Positions 44,529-53,020 of a stretch of 64,000 nucleotides of DNA are shown here, piece by piece (position 1 is the first letter of the stretch; each line of letters begins with the position of its first letter). The stretch covers positions 3,224,001 through 3,288,000 of the forward strand of contig NZ_CP162553.1 of assembly GCF_040939785.1 (NCBI RefSeq), read 5' to 3'. This DNA is from Bradyrhizobium lupini. Lineage in GTDB: Bacteria; Pseudomonadota; Alphaproteobacteria; Rhizobiales; Xanthobacteraceae. The notes beneath the pieces were generated by a model. The model made no database searches. It saw only the letters and a program-made list of their open reading frames with translations, and had not been told where the DNA came from. The position numbers and the translations under genes are program-made.

Positions 44529-45827
44529 TTAGCTCAGAGCCGCAGGCTTGCCCTGGGGAAAACAGGCGGTGAAAGTGGCGCCCTGTTTGGGCACGCTTTC
44601 GATCAAAAGCCGGCCGCGATGACGGTTAAGAATATGTTTCACCAGCGACAATCCCAGGCCGGTGCCGCCCTGCGAGCGGCTGTCGCCGACATCGACCCGG
44701 TAGAAGCGCTCGGTCAGCCGCGGCAGGTGCTCCGGCGCGATGCCGGGGCCGAAATCCCGGACCAGCACCCGGATTTCCTGAGTTCCATCAGGGGCCGCGC
44801 CTGATATCAGCGACACGATAATGCGTCCACCGGAGGCGCCGTATTTGAGCGCGTTCTCGATCAAATTCTCGAACAGGCGGAGCAACTCCTCGCGGTCCCC
44901 CGCGATCAGCACCGGGGTCTCGGGCAGCTGGGTCTCGACCTCGACCTGGCGTTCCCGCGCCAGCGGCTCGAGCCCATCGGCGACCTGCAAGATGATCGGC
45001 AGCAGGTCGACCAGGGTGTCGGGCCGCACATGGGCCGACAGCTCCACCCGCGACAGCGACAAGAGATCGTCGATCAGGCGCGCCATCCGGGTGGCTTGGT
45101 TGTGCATGATGCCGAGGAAGCGCTCGCGCGCCTTGGGATCGTCCTTGGCCTGGCCCTGGAGCGTGTCGATGAAGCCGGACAGCGCGGCCAGCGGCGTGCG
45201 CAGCTCGTGGCTGGCATTGGCGACGAAATCGGCCCGCATTTCCTCGACCCGGCGCAGCGGCGTCTGGTCGTGAAAGGTCATCAGCATGCATTTGTCGGCG
45301 CCGCCAAAGGTGGTCGGCACCGGCACCGGCGTGATGGTCAGCTCCATCCAGCGATCGACCGGGACATGGTCGAGATAGGTCGCGCGCCGCGGCTCGGTGG
45401 TCGCGATCGACTCGCGCAGCGCCGTGATGATCTCGGGCGAGCGCAGCGCGAACTGGGCGAGCTCATTCCGGCGCAGTGCCGGCGCGAGCTGGGCGGCTGC
45501 GGCGTTGAGATGGATGACGCGGCCGGCGCGGTCGAGCAGCACCGCGGGATCGGGCATGCCGGCGACCACTGCGGCGACCGCCGCGCTCTCGACCGGGTTG
45601 ACGCGGCGGGTCTCTTCGCGCGAGGCGGCGGTATCGTGCAGGCGCCACGGGATCAGCGCTGCGGCCGCGATGCAGAGGAACACCGCAATCGCATGCAGCG
45701 CCGATAATTCCCCCAGCGAGACCACCACGGATAGCGCGAGCGCCGCGGCGATCAGGATGACGGTCGAGTGCCGCAGCCGGTCGGACCAGGGCGGGGAGGA
45801 GGGAGAAGTTGGGGCGTCGATCGCCAT
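44529..45827 (-). CDS. phoR: phosphate sensor histidine kinase PhoR
   Basis: Membrane kinase of about 432 residues that phosphorylates PhoB when phosphate is low. There are two N-terminal membrane helices ([20 protein letters not shown] and [19 protein letters not shown]), a PAS domain (about 90-180, [24 protein letters not shown]), a HisKA domain with the phospho-His in [21 protein letters not shown] (about 204-224), and a HATPase domain with [23 protein letters not shown] and [14 protein letters not shown]. The start is the ATG at 45827; the TTG at 45845 is less likely. Confidence 0.93.
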   Translation of the reverse strand: MAIDAPTSPSSPPWSDRLRHSTVILIAAALALSVVVSLGELSALHAIAVFLCIAAAALIPWRLHDTAASREETRRVNPVESAAVAAVVAGMPDPAVLLDRAGRVIHLNAAAAQLAPALRRNELAQFALRSPEIITALRESIATTEPRRATYLDHVPVDRWMELTITPVPVPTTFGGADKCMLMTFHDQTPLRRVEEMRADFVANASHELRTPLAALSGFIDTLQGQAKDDPKARERFLGIMHNQATRMARLIDDLLSLSRVELSAHVRPDTLVDLLPIILQVADGLEPLARERQVEVETQLPETPVLIAGDREELLRLFENLIENALKYGASGGRIIVSLISGAAPDGTQEIRVLVRDFGPGIAPEHLPRLTERFYRVDVGDSRSQGGTGLGLSLVKHILNRHRGRLLIESVPKQGATFTACFPQGKPAALS

Positions 45828-45860
45828 CGGGGCGGGCTTCTCCAAAAGGCCTTGCGCCGG

Positions 45861-46916
45861 TCAGGCGCCGCTGTCGCTGCGCTTTCTCACGTAAGCGGCT
45901 TCAGGCGCGGGGCCGGGGTCGAGCTTGAGCGCAGCCTGCTGCAGGCGCTTCGATCGTGCGCCGATGATAACTTCGCGAAACGTCAGCAAGATTACAGATA
46001 TGACAAAAGGGGACAGATAATAGAGGACGCGGAACAGCAGCATCCCGCCCAGCAGCTCCTCGCGGTCCATCTGCCAGAGCCCGACCAGCATCGCCGCGTC
46101 GAACACGCCAAGGCCTCCGGGCGAATGGCTGGCAAAGCCGAGCAGCGTGGCCGAGACGAAGATCACCGCGACCACCACGAAACCGAGATTGGGCTCGTCA
46201 GGGACCAGCACGTACATCGCGAGCGCGCAGAAGCCGAGATCGATGATGCCGATCGCGATCTGGAGCAGCGTCAGCGGGCCGCCCGGCAGCATCACGGTCC
46301 AGGGCCCGCGGCCGACCATGCGCGGCTGGGTCCAGACCCAGACCACGTAAGCGACCAGTCCGACGATGATCATCATCGCCAGCATCCGGTTCAGCCAGGG
46401 CGGAAGCATGTCGATCGAGGCCGCGGCTTCCGGATGATAGGAGATGCCGAGGCCCAGCACCGCGGCATTGCCGAGCCAGAAGGTCAGGCCGGCGAGGAAG
46501 CAGATCTTTGCGACGTCGATCGCGTTCAGGCCATAGGCGGAATAGATGCGGTAGCGCACCGCGCCGCCGGTGAAGACGCTGGCGCCGACATTGTGGCCGA
46601 TCGAATAGCTGGTGAAGGCAGCGAGCGCGTTAATCCGATAGGGCACGTGGGGATGGCCGATCGCGCGCACGGCGAACAGGTCGTAGAAGGTCAGCGTGAA
46701 ATAGCCCGCAGCGACGAACAGCGCCGCCATCGCGATCTGGCTCGGCTCGGTGCTCTTGATCGCTTCGAGGACTTCGTTGACATCGATGCCGCGCAGCATG
46801 TGGTAGAGCACATAGCAAGCGATGCCGATGACCGCGACGCTGATCACAACTCCAAGCTTATGCAGGATTTGCTTCTGGCGCAGAAACGACATCGCCCTGC
46901 GTATGGCTTCCAGCAT
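45861..46916 (-). CDS. lysylphosphatidylglycerol synthase TM-like (flippase-type) protein
   Basis: Membrane protein of 351 residues with about eight helices and the LPG_synthase_TM (UPF0104) fold: FTSYSIGHNVGASVFTGGAVRYRIYSAYGL (about 103-132) and FASHSPGGLGVFDAAMLVGL (about 265-284). It matches only the membrane half of MprF; the transferase domain is absent, so it is probably a lipid flippase-like protein. A GAGG ribosome site precedes the ATG. It reads directly into phoR (34 bases apart) and may be cotranscribed, which would link it to the phosphate response. Confidence 0.82.
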   Translation of the reverse strand: MLEAIRRAMSFLRQKQILHKLGVVISVAVIGIACYVLYHMLRGIDVNEVLEAIKSTEPSQIAMAALFVAAGYFTLTFYDLFAVRAIGHPHVPYRINALAAFTSYSIGHNVGASVFTGGAVRYRIYSAYGLNAIDVAKICFLAGLTFWLGNAAVLGLGISYHPEAAASIDMLPPWLNRMLAMMIIVGLVAYVVWVWTQPRMVGRGPWTVMLPGGPLTLLQIAIGIIDLGFCALAMYVLVPDEPNLGFVVVAVIFVSATLLGFASHSPGGLGVFDAAMLVGLWQMDREELLGGMLLFRVLYYLSPFVISVILLTFREVIIGARSKRLQQAALKLDPGPAPEAAYVRKRSDSGA

Positions 46917-47425
46917 CTAAACCTCGAACAACGCTTCAGCGGCCAGGGTGGCCGGCGAACAGGCGGACGACACGCAGGCACCCGACGAATCCTCGCCGGC
47001 GGCTCCGGCATCGCGCATGCCCCCTGCCCCTCCACTAGCGCGTTTTGGGGCGGAGTGGAATTCGACAATTCGAACAAAAAGTCGTGGCTTCAAGGTTTTA
47101 GGCAGGTTGCGGGCTCCTGATGCACGGTTTGGCGCTTTCGGCGGCAAGCCTGACGCGAATCTCCATGGCCATCCTGGCGCAGACGCCATGAAGTTTTGAT
47201 GATTTCGGCCGTACAATGTTCCGTCACGGCTTAAGTCGAAATCAATCTATGGGCGGGATTTCGCTGTTGAAAGAGGGTCGCGCCGCGCGCGGCCGCTGCG
47301 GCGCGCACGATTACGTGGCCGACGGCTCGCGCTCGATCATCCGGTTGCACTGCGACATCACAGACGTCATTGCGGCCGCCCGCCAGCGGCCGCGATGAGC
47401 ACGTCGTTCGGAGGTAGCGTTCTGC
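46917..47425. other. 509-base intergenic region with one weak small ORF
   Basis: Lies between the starting end of the flippase gene and the 3' end of dbjA, both leftward. The left part (46917-47215) contains the flippase upstream region and nothing else I can name. The right part has a possible 60-codon rightward ORF (47216-47398; MFRHGLSRNQSMGG, ending IIRLHCDITDVIAAARQRPR) with no clear ribosome site. GC-rich GCGGCC runs near 47291 and 47379-47396 could form weak hairpins. Confidence 0.4.
47216..47398 (+). CDS. possible small protein, doubtful
   Basis: A 60-codon frame with an inner Met at 47249 (MGGISLLKEGRAARGRCGAHD). Its residue make-up is plausible for a soluble basic peptide, and it does not overlap another gene. 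Against it are the lack of a ribosome site before either ATG and no recognised relative. Retained only as a candidate. Confidence 0.25.
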   Translation: MFRHGLSRNQSMGGISLLKEGRAARGRCGAHDYVADGSRSIIRLHCDITDVIAAARQRPR

Positions 47426-48358
47426 TCAGGCCGCAAGCTGCGGGCGCACTGCCTCGATGCCCGCGATCCAGCCGGCGACGGAGCGCCCGATCGCCCCGGG
47501 GTGATCCTCCTGGAGGAAATGCAGGCCGGCGCCGAGACGAACCAGCGCGCAGTGCTTCAGGGAGGCTGCAAACCGTTCGGCAAATTCCGGTGAGACCAGA
47601 GCTCCGGGCTCGCCGGTGAACAGGAGCTTTGGATAGAACGACGCGGCCAGCGCTGCATGCGCGGACTGCAGAGCCTGATAAACGTCAGCGGGCTCGCCTG
47701 CGATCGGCAGTTCGCGCGGAAGTGCAAGAACGGGCCGGCGGCTCTCTGGTGTTGGAAACGGCGCGCGATAGGGCGCCATCTCGTCATCGCTGAGCTTGCG
47801 GACCATGCCGCCGGGTAGCACGCGCTCGACGAAGGCATTCGCCTCGAGGATCATCGCCTCGCCCTCGCCCGGCGTCCTGAATTTACGGAAGGCCGCCCGC
47901 GCCGCCTCGGCATGCTCCTGCTCTGCGGCAACCTCGGTGTCGTGGAAGTCCTGCCAGGTCGGCATCGGACGAATGAATTCCATGAAGGCAAGGCCGCGCA
48001 CGAAATCCGGCCGGCGCGCCGCAAGATGAAATGCGAGCGCCGTGCCCCAATCCTGCGCGACCAGATAGGCCGACGTAATGCCGCGCTGTTCGATGAAGGC
48101 ATCGAGATAGCGGACGTGATCGAAGAAGCGGTACGCGATGTCGGGCTTGTCGGACTGACCGAAGCCGATGTTGTCGGGCGCGAGGCAATGCGCGACCGGT
48201 GACACCAACGGCATGATGTTGCGCCAGATGTGCGAGGACGTCGGATTGCCGTGCAGGAAGAGCGCGACCGGCGCGTTCTGCGCGCCTGCCTCACGATAGG
48301 CCATGCTGCTTCCGAGGACGGACGCTTTGCGAATCTTGATGTCGATCTGCTTGGTCAT
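47426..48358 (-). CDS. dbjA: haloalkane dehalogenase (DbjA)
   Basis: Alpha/beta hydrolase of 310 residues that replaces a halogen on haloalkanes by a hydroxyl. I recognise it as a close relative of DbjA from Bradyrhizobium japonicum. The catalytic set is complete: nucleophile Asp103 in AQDWGTA, catalytic acid Glu127 (AFMEFIRPM) and His280 (GAGLHFLQED). Halide-stabilising Asn38 (HGNPTSSHIW) and Trp104 are also present, which marks haloalkane dehalogenase subfamily II. From memory, position 63 (APDNIGFGQS) is Leu in the described DbjA. The natural substrate is unknown. The start overlaps the tetR stop by four bases (ATGA), so it is translated from a tetR-dbjA message. Confidence 0.95.
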   Translation of the reverse strand: MTKQIDIKIRKASVLGSSMAYREAGAQNAPVALFLHGNPTSSHIWRNIMPLVSPVAHCLAPDNIGFGQSDKPDIAYRFFDHVRYLDAFIEQRGITSAYLVAQDWGTALAFHLAARRPDFVRGLAFMEFIRPMPTWQDFHDTEVAAEQEHAEAARAAFRKFRTPGEGEAMILEANAFVERVLPGGMVRKLSDDEMAPYRAPFPTPESRRPVLALPRELPIAGEPADVYQALQSAHAALAASFYPKLLFTGEPGALVSPEFAERFAASLKHCALVRLGAGLHFLQEDHPGAIGRSVAGWIAGIEAVRPQLAA

Positions 48359-48945
48359 GTCAGCTCCTTGAACACGGTTTGGAATGCGATGCTCTTGAAA
48401 CGTTCGAGCGCTTTGGGATTGCGGTCGACCTTCATGCGCAGGATCGCGCCCTGCCAGGACGCGAGCAGGAAGTCTGCGAGCTCCTCGGGCTCGAAATCGG
48501 ATGCGATCTCGCCGCGGGTCTGCGCCTCGGCGATGCAGGCGGCGAACGGCACGCGCCATTCGGCAAAGATGTCGGCGAGGCGCACGCGCAGCATCTCGCT
48601 GCTGCCGGTCGCTTCCAGACTGAGATCGCCGATCAGGCAGCCGCGACCAAAGCCGTCGGCTTCCAGCCTGCCCGTGATGACGTCGAGGTAGCGCTTGAGC
48701 CGTGCGCGGGGGCTCAGCGAGACATCCTGCAATGCCTCCGCGACCAAGCTCCTGGTGAGATCGAAATAGCGGTCGAGCACCTCGGAGGCGAACGCTTCCT
48801 TGGAGCGGAAATGATTGGTGAAGGACCCCTGCGGCGCGCCCGCAGCAGTGGTGACGTCGCGCACGCTGGTGCCGTGATAGCCGGTCCGAAACATGACCTT
48901 CAGGCCGGCGTCGAGAATGGCGTCTTTGAGCGAGGGCTTTGGCAT
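48355..48945 (-). CDS. TetR-family regulator of dbjA
   Basis: Regulator of 196 residues. The N-terminal helix-turn-helix is clear (VMFRTGYHGTSVRDVTTAAGAPQGSFTNHFRSKEAFASEVL, about 14-54). The C-terminal ligand domain resembles the TetR_C group found near quinone and xenobiotic genes (DVITGRLEADGFGRGCLIGDLSLEA). It is coupled to dbjA and carries a near-perfect 20-bp palindrome eight bases upstream of its start, so it probably represses its own operon until an unknown compound, perhaps a dehalogenase substrate, binds. Confidence 0.88.
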   Translation of the reverse strand: MPKPSLKDAILDAGLKVMFRTGYHGTSVRDVTTAAGAPQGSFTNHFRSKEAFASEVLDRYFDLTRSLVAEALQDVSLSPRARLKRYLDVITGRLEADGFGRGCLIGDLSLEATGSSEMLRVRLADIFAEWRVPFAACIAEAQTRGEIASDFEPEELADFLLASWQGAILRMKVDRNPKALERFKSIAFQTVFKELT

Positions 48946-48952
48946 GGCGAAA

Positions 48953-48972
48953 TAATACGCACGTACGTATTA
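48953..48972. promoter_or_regulatory. TetR operator for tetR-dbjA
   Basis: The 20-bp sequence TAATACGCACGTACGTATTA is a palindrome with a single mismatched pair between its two 10-base arms. It sits seven bases before the tetR ATG, overlapping where the ribosome site or transcription start would be, and is AT-rich against the local GC level. Confidence 0.75.
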
Positions 48973-49065
48973 ATGTCAAGCGCCCCGCCCTTGCCCTTGA
49001 AACCTGATGGCGGAGCAAGTGATGAGCGCGATAGCGGGCGCGCGTTTGCCTCTCAGCTCAGCCGC

Positions 49066-49362
49066 TCAGGCCGGCGGCATGCTGCGTGCGACCACCCGAT
49101 CGCGCAGCCAGGCGCCGATGGCGGCGCCGACGAGGTAGCAGCCGAACATGGTCAGGCCGAGGTCGAGCCAGTAGCCGAAGCGACCGGGGACCACATGCGC
49201 GAACGAGGCCGCGACCAGGCCGGCAACAAGCACGGCGAGCCAGCGCGCGGTCACCTTCGAGGTGCCGTTGCCGCGCTGGACCACCGAGATCCAGCCCATG
49301 CAGAAGCCGAGCAGCAGCGAGCCGATCAGCCAGCCCAGATGGAACGAGACGAGATAGGGCAT
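49066..49362 (-). CDS. small membrane protein
   Basis: Protein of 98 residues with three predicted membrane helices: VSFHLGWLIGSLLLGFCMGWISV, WLAVLVAGLVAASFAHVV and LDLGLTMFGCYLVGAAIGAW. I do not recognise a named family. A ribosome site (GAGG, six bases away) supports the ATG at 49362; an upstream GTG at 49368 overlaps the OmpA-like gene's stop. The tight overlap means the two are one operon, so it may help the OmpA-like protein in the envelope. Confidence 0.75.
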   Translation of the reverse strand: MPYLVSFHLGWLIGSLLLGFCMGWISVVQRGNGTSKVTARWLAVLVAGLVAASFAHVVPGRFGYWLDLGLTMFGCYLVGAAIGAWLRDRVVARSMPPA

Positions 49363-49364
49363 CG

Positions 49365-50759
49365 TCACCTCACCAGAAATTCGATGCGGCGGTTCTGCGC
49401 CTTGGCGTCTTCGCTGTCATTGCCGGCGACTGGCTGCGTGCTGCCGTAGCCGACCGCGGTGAACCGGTTGGCAGGCAGGCCGGCCTTGACCAGATAGTCG
49501 ATCACCGCCTGCGCGCGCTTCTCCGAGAGTGCCTGGTTGAAGGAATCCTCGCCGTCGGCATCGGTATGCCCGGCGACCTCGATATTGGTGGTGGGGCATC
49601 GCAATGCCGTCTCGATCAGATGATCGAGAATGCCGGCGGAATCCGGATCGATCTCGGCGCGCTTCGCCCCGAAGCGAATCTTGGCCTTGGCCAAGAGCTC
49701 GGAGAACAATTGCTGGCACACGGTGCCGTCGACCGGCCCGGCCGCGGGCTTCACCGTGATCTCCGGCTTGTACTGCCAGTTTTTCGGAAAATCCTTGCCG
49801 AGGCCTGCGCGGATGTCGTTGGCGGCACCTTCATAGAGCGCATCGCCCGCCAGCTTCACCTCGCGGTCGGACACGACGAGCGTGCCGGTCGACAGTCGCG
49901 ACAGCGCGCCGAGCGCTGCGACCACGGCGGGGCTGAACGAGCCGGGCGCGCCGACGCTGGCCTTGAGATTGTCGACGACCTTTTCGTTGAAGAATTTCCG
50001 CGACGCACTGGTGGCGATGGCCGCGTGGACATTGTTGTCGGGAACATAGCCGGTCAGCGTCACCGTCGCAGCCACCGGATCCTTGTAAGCCTGGAACACG
50101 TAAGGCGGCGCCTTGACATCGTTGGCGGCGATCGAAAAGCCCTCGGGCAGGTTTTTAAGTGCCGCTGCGACCGCTTCGCGGCCGCCGAGATCGCGCGCCA
50201 TCCCCGACAGAGTGACTTTGGTGTCTGTGATCGTGATCTTGCCGTCCTTGAGCTTGCCGATCTGGTCGAGCAGCAGCATCGCAGCCGCCTCGAACCGCGG
50301 CGGTGCGCCGCGCGCCAAACCCATCTGATCGGCCACCTCGGTGCCGCCGACCTCCTTGCGGGCCGCCTCGGTCAGGCGGCCCTTCATCGACGGCAGCGGC
50401 GCGGAGCCCGACAGCGTCACCCGCACCACGTCGCGTTCGGCGTTCCAGACGAAGGGCTTTGCCTCGGGCACGAGGCGGGTCCGGTCGTCGACCAGGCGCA
50501 CGCCGGGGACCGTCTCGACCGCCACAACGGCGTCGCGGCGCCCCTCCTCGGAAAACGCGTCCGCAGCCAGGCTGACGTCGCGGCCATCCACCGCGATCCG
50601 GGTCTTGTCCAGAACGGTATCCTTTAGCGCCGCCGAGCTGCGGGCGGAAAGGTCCGCCTCGACCGGCAAAGTGTTATTCCAGGCCGCAAATCCCCACATG
50701 ACGGCCAGGGGGATCAGCCCCGGCCACCATTTGCTGGCCCACCTGAAAAGCTTGTGCAT
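49365..50759 (-). CDS. OmpA-family protein with BON-like repeats
   Basis: Envelope protein of about 464 residues. An N-terminal membrane anchor (WWPGLIPLAVMWGFAAW) precedes a periplasmic region with several BON-like repeats (about 40-300, including VDGRDVSLAADAFSEEGRRDAVVAVETVPGVRLVDD and ITDTKVTLSGMARDLGGREAVAAAL). A C-terminal OmpA peptidoglycan-binding domain follows (about 345-464, IEVAGHTDADGEDSFNQALSEKRAQAVIDYLV, with NRRIEFLV at the end). It probably tethers the inner membrane to peptidoglycan. The start is MHKLFRWASKW at 50759; the frame is open to 50795. Confidence 0.85.
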   Translation of the reverse strand: MHKLFRWASKWWPGLIPLAVMWGFAAWNNTLPVEADLSARSSAALKDTVLDKTRIAVDGRDVSLAADAFSEEGRRDAVVAVETVPGVRLVDDRTRLVPEAKPFVWNAERDVVRVTLSGSAPLPSMKGRLTEAARKEVGGTEVADQMGLARGAPPRFEAAAMLLLDQIGKLKDGKITITDTKVTLSGMARDLGGREAVAAALKNLPEGFSIAANDVKAPPYVFQAYKDPVAATVTLTGYVPDNNVHAAIATSASRKFFNEKVVDNLKASVGAPGSFSPAVVAALGALSRLSTGTLVVSDREVKLAGDALYEGAANDIRAGLGKDFPKNWQYKPEITVKPAAGPVDGTVCQQLFSELLAKAKIRFGAKRAEIDPDSAGILDHLIETALRCPTTNIEVAGHTDADGEDSFNQALSEKRAQAVIDYLVKAGLPANRFTAVGYGSTQPVAGNDSEDAKAQNRRIEFLVR

Positions 50760-50923
50760 TCGACGACCCGAACTCTGGAACCGGAGACAAAACAAACCCT
50801 TGGCAGGCTGTCAAACCGGAAATGACGCCCTTCCGAAGGCCGGGCCTGGACAATTGGAATAACTTTTTCTTCAAGGGTTCTTCCGTAAGTTGAAAGCGGA
50901 ATGCCAAAGTCCGCCAGCGGGTC

Positions 50924-51982
50924 ATGAAACAACTCCGTAACAACGTCATCCGCGCCGGGCTGGAAGCACTCTATTTCAGCGGCGCCCACCACCTGTTGCG
51001 CCCGCTTTTGTCGGGCGTCGGCGCCATATTCATGCTGCATCACGTGCGGCCGGCCCGCGGCGCGGCGTTCCAGCCGAACCGGCATCTCGAAGTCACCCCC
51101 GAATTCCTGCGTGCCACACTGCGCCACCTGCGCGCGCGCGAGATCGACATCGTCAGCATGGACGAGCTGCATGAGCGGCTGGTGCGGCGCCGGTTCGACC
51201 GCCGCTTCGCCGCCTTCACGCTCGACGATGGCTATCGCGACAATCTCGATTTTGCGCTGCCAGTTCTGCGCGAATTTGACGCGCCCTTGGCGGTCTATGT
51301 CGCCAGCGATTTCGCGGAGGGGACGGGCCGGCTGTGGTGGGAGGCGCTGGAGGCCGTGATCGCCAAGACCGAGCAGATCGAGGTGACGATCGGCAATGCC
51401 GCGCTGCGGCTCGATGCGACGACGCCAGCCGCCAAGCAGGTGGCGTTCGATCGCCTGCACGACTGGTTGCGCGCACTGCCCGGCGAGCACGATCTCAAGC
51501 GCGAGATCGAGGCGCTCTGCACGAAGTACGGCGTCGACATGGCCGCGCTGTGCCGCAGCCTCTGCCTGTCCTGGGACGAGGTGAAGACATTTGCCGCCGA
51601 TCCCCTGGTCACGATCGGCGCGCATTCCGTCAGCCATTGCAATCTCGCCAAGCAAAGCGAAGCGATCGCCACGCAGGAGATGGCCGTGAGCCGCGCGCGG
51701 ATCGAGCAGGCGCTCGGCCGCAACGTTCAACATCTGGCCTATCCCTATGGCGATCGCGAGGCGGCGGGCGAGCGTGAATTCGTGCTCGCTGCATCCGCCG
51801 GCTTCAAGACCGCGGTGACGACGCGGCCCGGCATGCTGTTCGCCGAAGACGCCGGCCGCATGACGGCGCTGCCACGGGTCTCGCTCAACGGCAATTACCA
51901 GGACACGCGGATTCTGCCGGTGCTGACCTCGGGCGCCGCGACCGCGATGTGGAACGGCTTCCGCAGGATCGCGGCGGCTTAA
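50924..51982 (+). CDS. polysaccharide deacetylase family protein
   Basis: Protein of 352 residues with the NodB-type (carbohydrate esterase 4) fold. The first motif is FAAFTLDDGYRDNLDFALPVL (about 89-109; TFDDG variant TLDDG with the catalytic Asp), followed by APLAVYVASDF. Motif 2 is VTIGAHSVSHCNLAKQS (about 227-243, metal His pair HSxxH), and later VQHLAYPYGDREAAGEREF. The metal triad Asp-His-His is therefore present. There is no signal peptide; it probably acts on a cell-surface glycan precursor. It is divergent from the OmpA-like gene. Confidence 0.85.
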   Translation: MKQLRNNVIRAGLEALYFSGAHHLLRPLLSGVGAIFMLHHVRPARGAAFQPNRHLEVTPEFLRATLRHLRAREIDIVSMDELHERLVRRRFDRRFAAFTLDDGYRDNLDFALPVLREFDAPLAVYVASDFAEGTGRLWWEALEAVIAKTEQIEVTIGNAALRLDATTPAAKQVAFDRLHDWLRALPGEHDLKREIEALCTKYGVDMAALCRSLCLSWDEVKTFAADPLVTIGAHSVSHCNLAKQSEAIATQEMAVSRARIEQALGRNVQHLAYPYGDREAAGEREFVLAASAGFKTAVTTRPGMLFAEDAGRMTALPRVSLNGNYQDTRILPVLTSGAATAMWNGFRRIAAA

Positions 51983-52012
51983 ATCTCTCCGTCTTGGCTG
52001 CCCGAACTCGGA

Positions 52013-52040
52013 CGTCGTCATGGCGAAAGCCAGGACGACG
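52013..52040. terminator. GAAA-loop hairpin after the deacetylase gene
   Basis: CGTCGTCATGGC and GCCAGGACGACG flank GAAA, with one mismatched pair. It is the same motif as 35739-35766. It lies between the deacetylase and SDR genes on the plus strand. Confidence 0.45.
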
Positions 52041-52108
52041 ATGCGGCGCTTTCCTTGACTCCCCTCCCTACCCCGCTCAAAACGTCGCCAAACACCAAGG
52101 GAGGCACC

Positions 52109-52909
52109 ATGTTCAACGATCTGTTCTCGCTCAAAGGCCGCGTCGCGCTGGTGACCGGTGGTTCGCGCGGCATCGGCAAGATGATCGCGGCGGGATTTCT
52201 CAGCGCGGGAGCCGCGAAGGTCTACATCACCGCGCGCAAGGCAGGACCTTGCGAGGCCACCGCGAGAGAGCTGTCAGGCCGATATGACGGTGAGTGCATC
52301 GCGCTGCCGATCGACATCTCGACCGTCGACGGCTGCGACAGGCTCGCTGGCGAAATCATCAAGCTGGAGCCGAAGCTCAACATCCTCGTCAACAATGCAG
52401 GGGCTGCCTGGGGCGCGGAGTTCGACGAATTCCCCGAAAGCGGCTGGGACAAGGTGATGGACCTCAACGTCAAGTCGCTGTTCTTCCTGACCAAGGCGCT
52501 GGCCAAGCCGCTGCGCGCGGCGGCTTCGCATGAGCGGCCCGCCAAGGTCATCAACATCGCCTCGGTTGACGGCATTTTCATCAATCCCGGCGAGACCTAC
52601 TCCTATGCCGCGAGCAAGGCCGCGGTGATCCATTTGACGCGGCGCATGGCGACGAAACTGATCAAGGACAACGTCAACGTCACCGCGATCGCGCCCGGCG
52701 CGTTCAAGTCCGACATGAACCGGGCTGCGCGCGACCATTCGGACGAGGTCGCCAAGCGCATTCCGGCGCGGCGGATCGGAACCGACGAGGACATGGCCGG
52801 CGTGGCGATCTATCTCGCCTCGCGCGCGGGTGACTACGTGGTCGGCAACACCATCGCGGTGGATGGCGGCGTGGTGTACGCGAACGCGGGGCTAGAGATC
52901 GCGGGGTAG
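52109..52909 (+). CDS. short-chain dehydrogenase/reductase
   Basis: Classical SDR of 266 residues. The NAD(P)-binding motif TGGSRGIGKMIAAGF (about 16-30), NNAG (about 95-98), INIASVDGIFINPGETYSYAASKAA (catalytic Ser, Tyr-x3-Lys at about 164-168) and the C-terminal YVVGNTIAVDGGV are all present. It resembles 3-oxoacyl-ACP reductase-like enzymes, but the substrate is unknown. A strong ribosome site (AAGGGAGG) precedes the ATG at 52109. Confidence 0.9.
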   Translation: MFNDLFSLKGRVALVTGGSRGIGKMIAAGFLSAGAAKVYITARKAGPCEATARELSGRYDGECIALPIDISTVDGCDRLAGEIIKLEPKLNILVNNAGAAWGAEFDEFPESGWDKVMDLNVKSLFFLTKALAKPLRAAASHERPAKVINIASVDGIFINPGETYSYAASKAAVIHLTRRMATKLIKDNVNVTAIAPGAFKSDMNRAARDHSDEVAKRIPARRIGTDEDMAGVAIYLASRAGDYVVGNTIAVDGGVVYANAGLEIAG

Positions 52910-52933
52910 GCGGGGGCGCGTCAGCACGACGCC

Positions 52934-52983
52934 CTCACCTCACACTCCGGTGTAGTCCCGGCCTTCGCCGGGACGACAGGTGA
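52934..52983. terminator. nested hairpin between convergent SDR and boxB genes
   Basis: Outer arms CTCACCT (52934-52940) and AGGTGAG (52977-52983) enclose an 8-bp stem GTCCCGGC / GCCGGGAC (52955-52962, 52967-52974). It is suited to act as a two-way stop between the convergent genes; no T-run is present. Confidence 0.5.
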
Positions 52984-53020
52984 GTATGTAGCGCGGCCGT
53001 CGCGCGCTCGCTGGCGGCCC

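Noticed and set aside
47426..49018. A 530-residue version of the dehalogenase
   Set aside because: The first 220 residues are the shadow of tetR in another frame; the family start MTKQIDIKIRK lies at 48358 with a four-base overlap.
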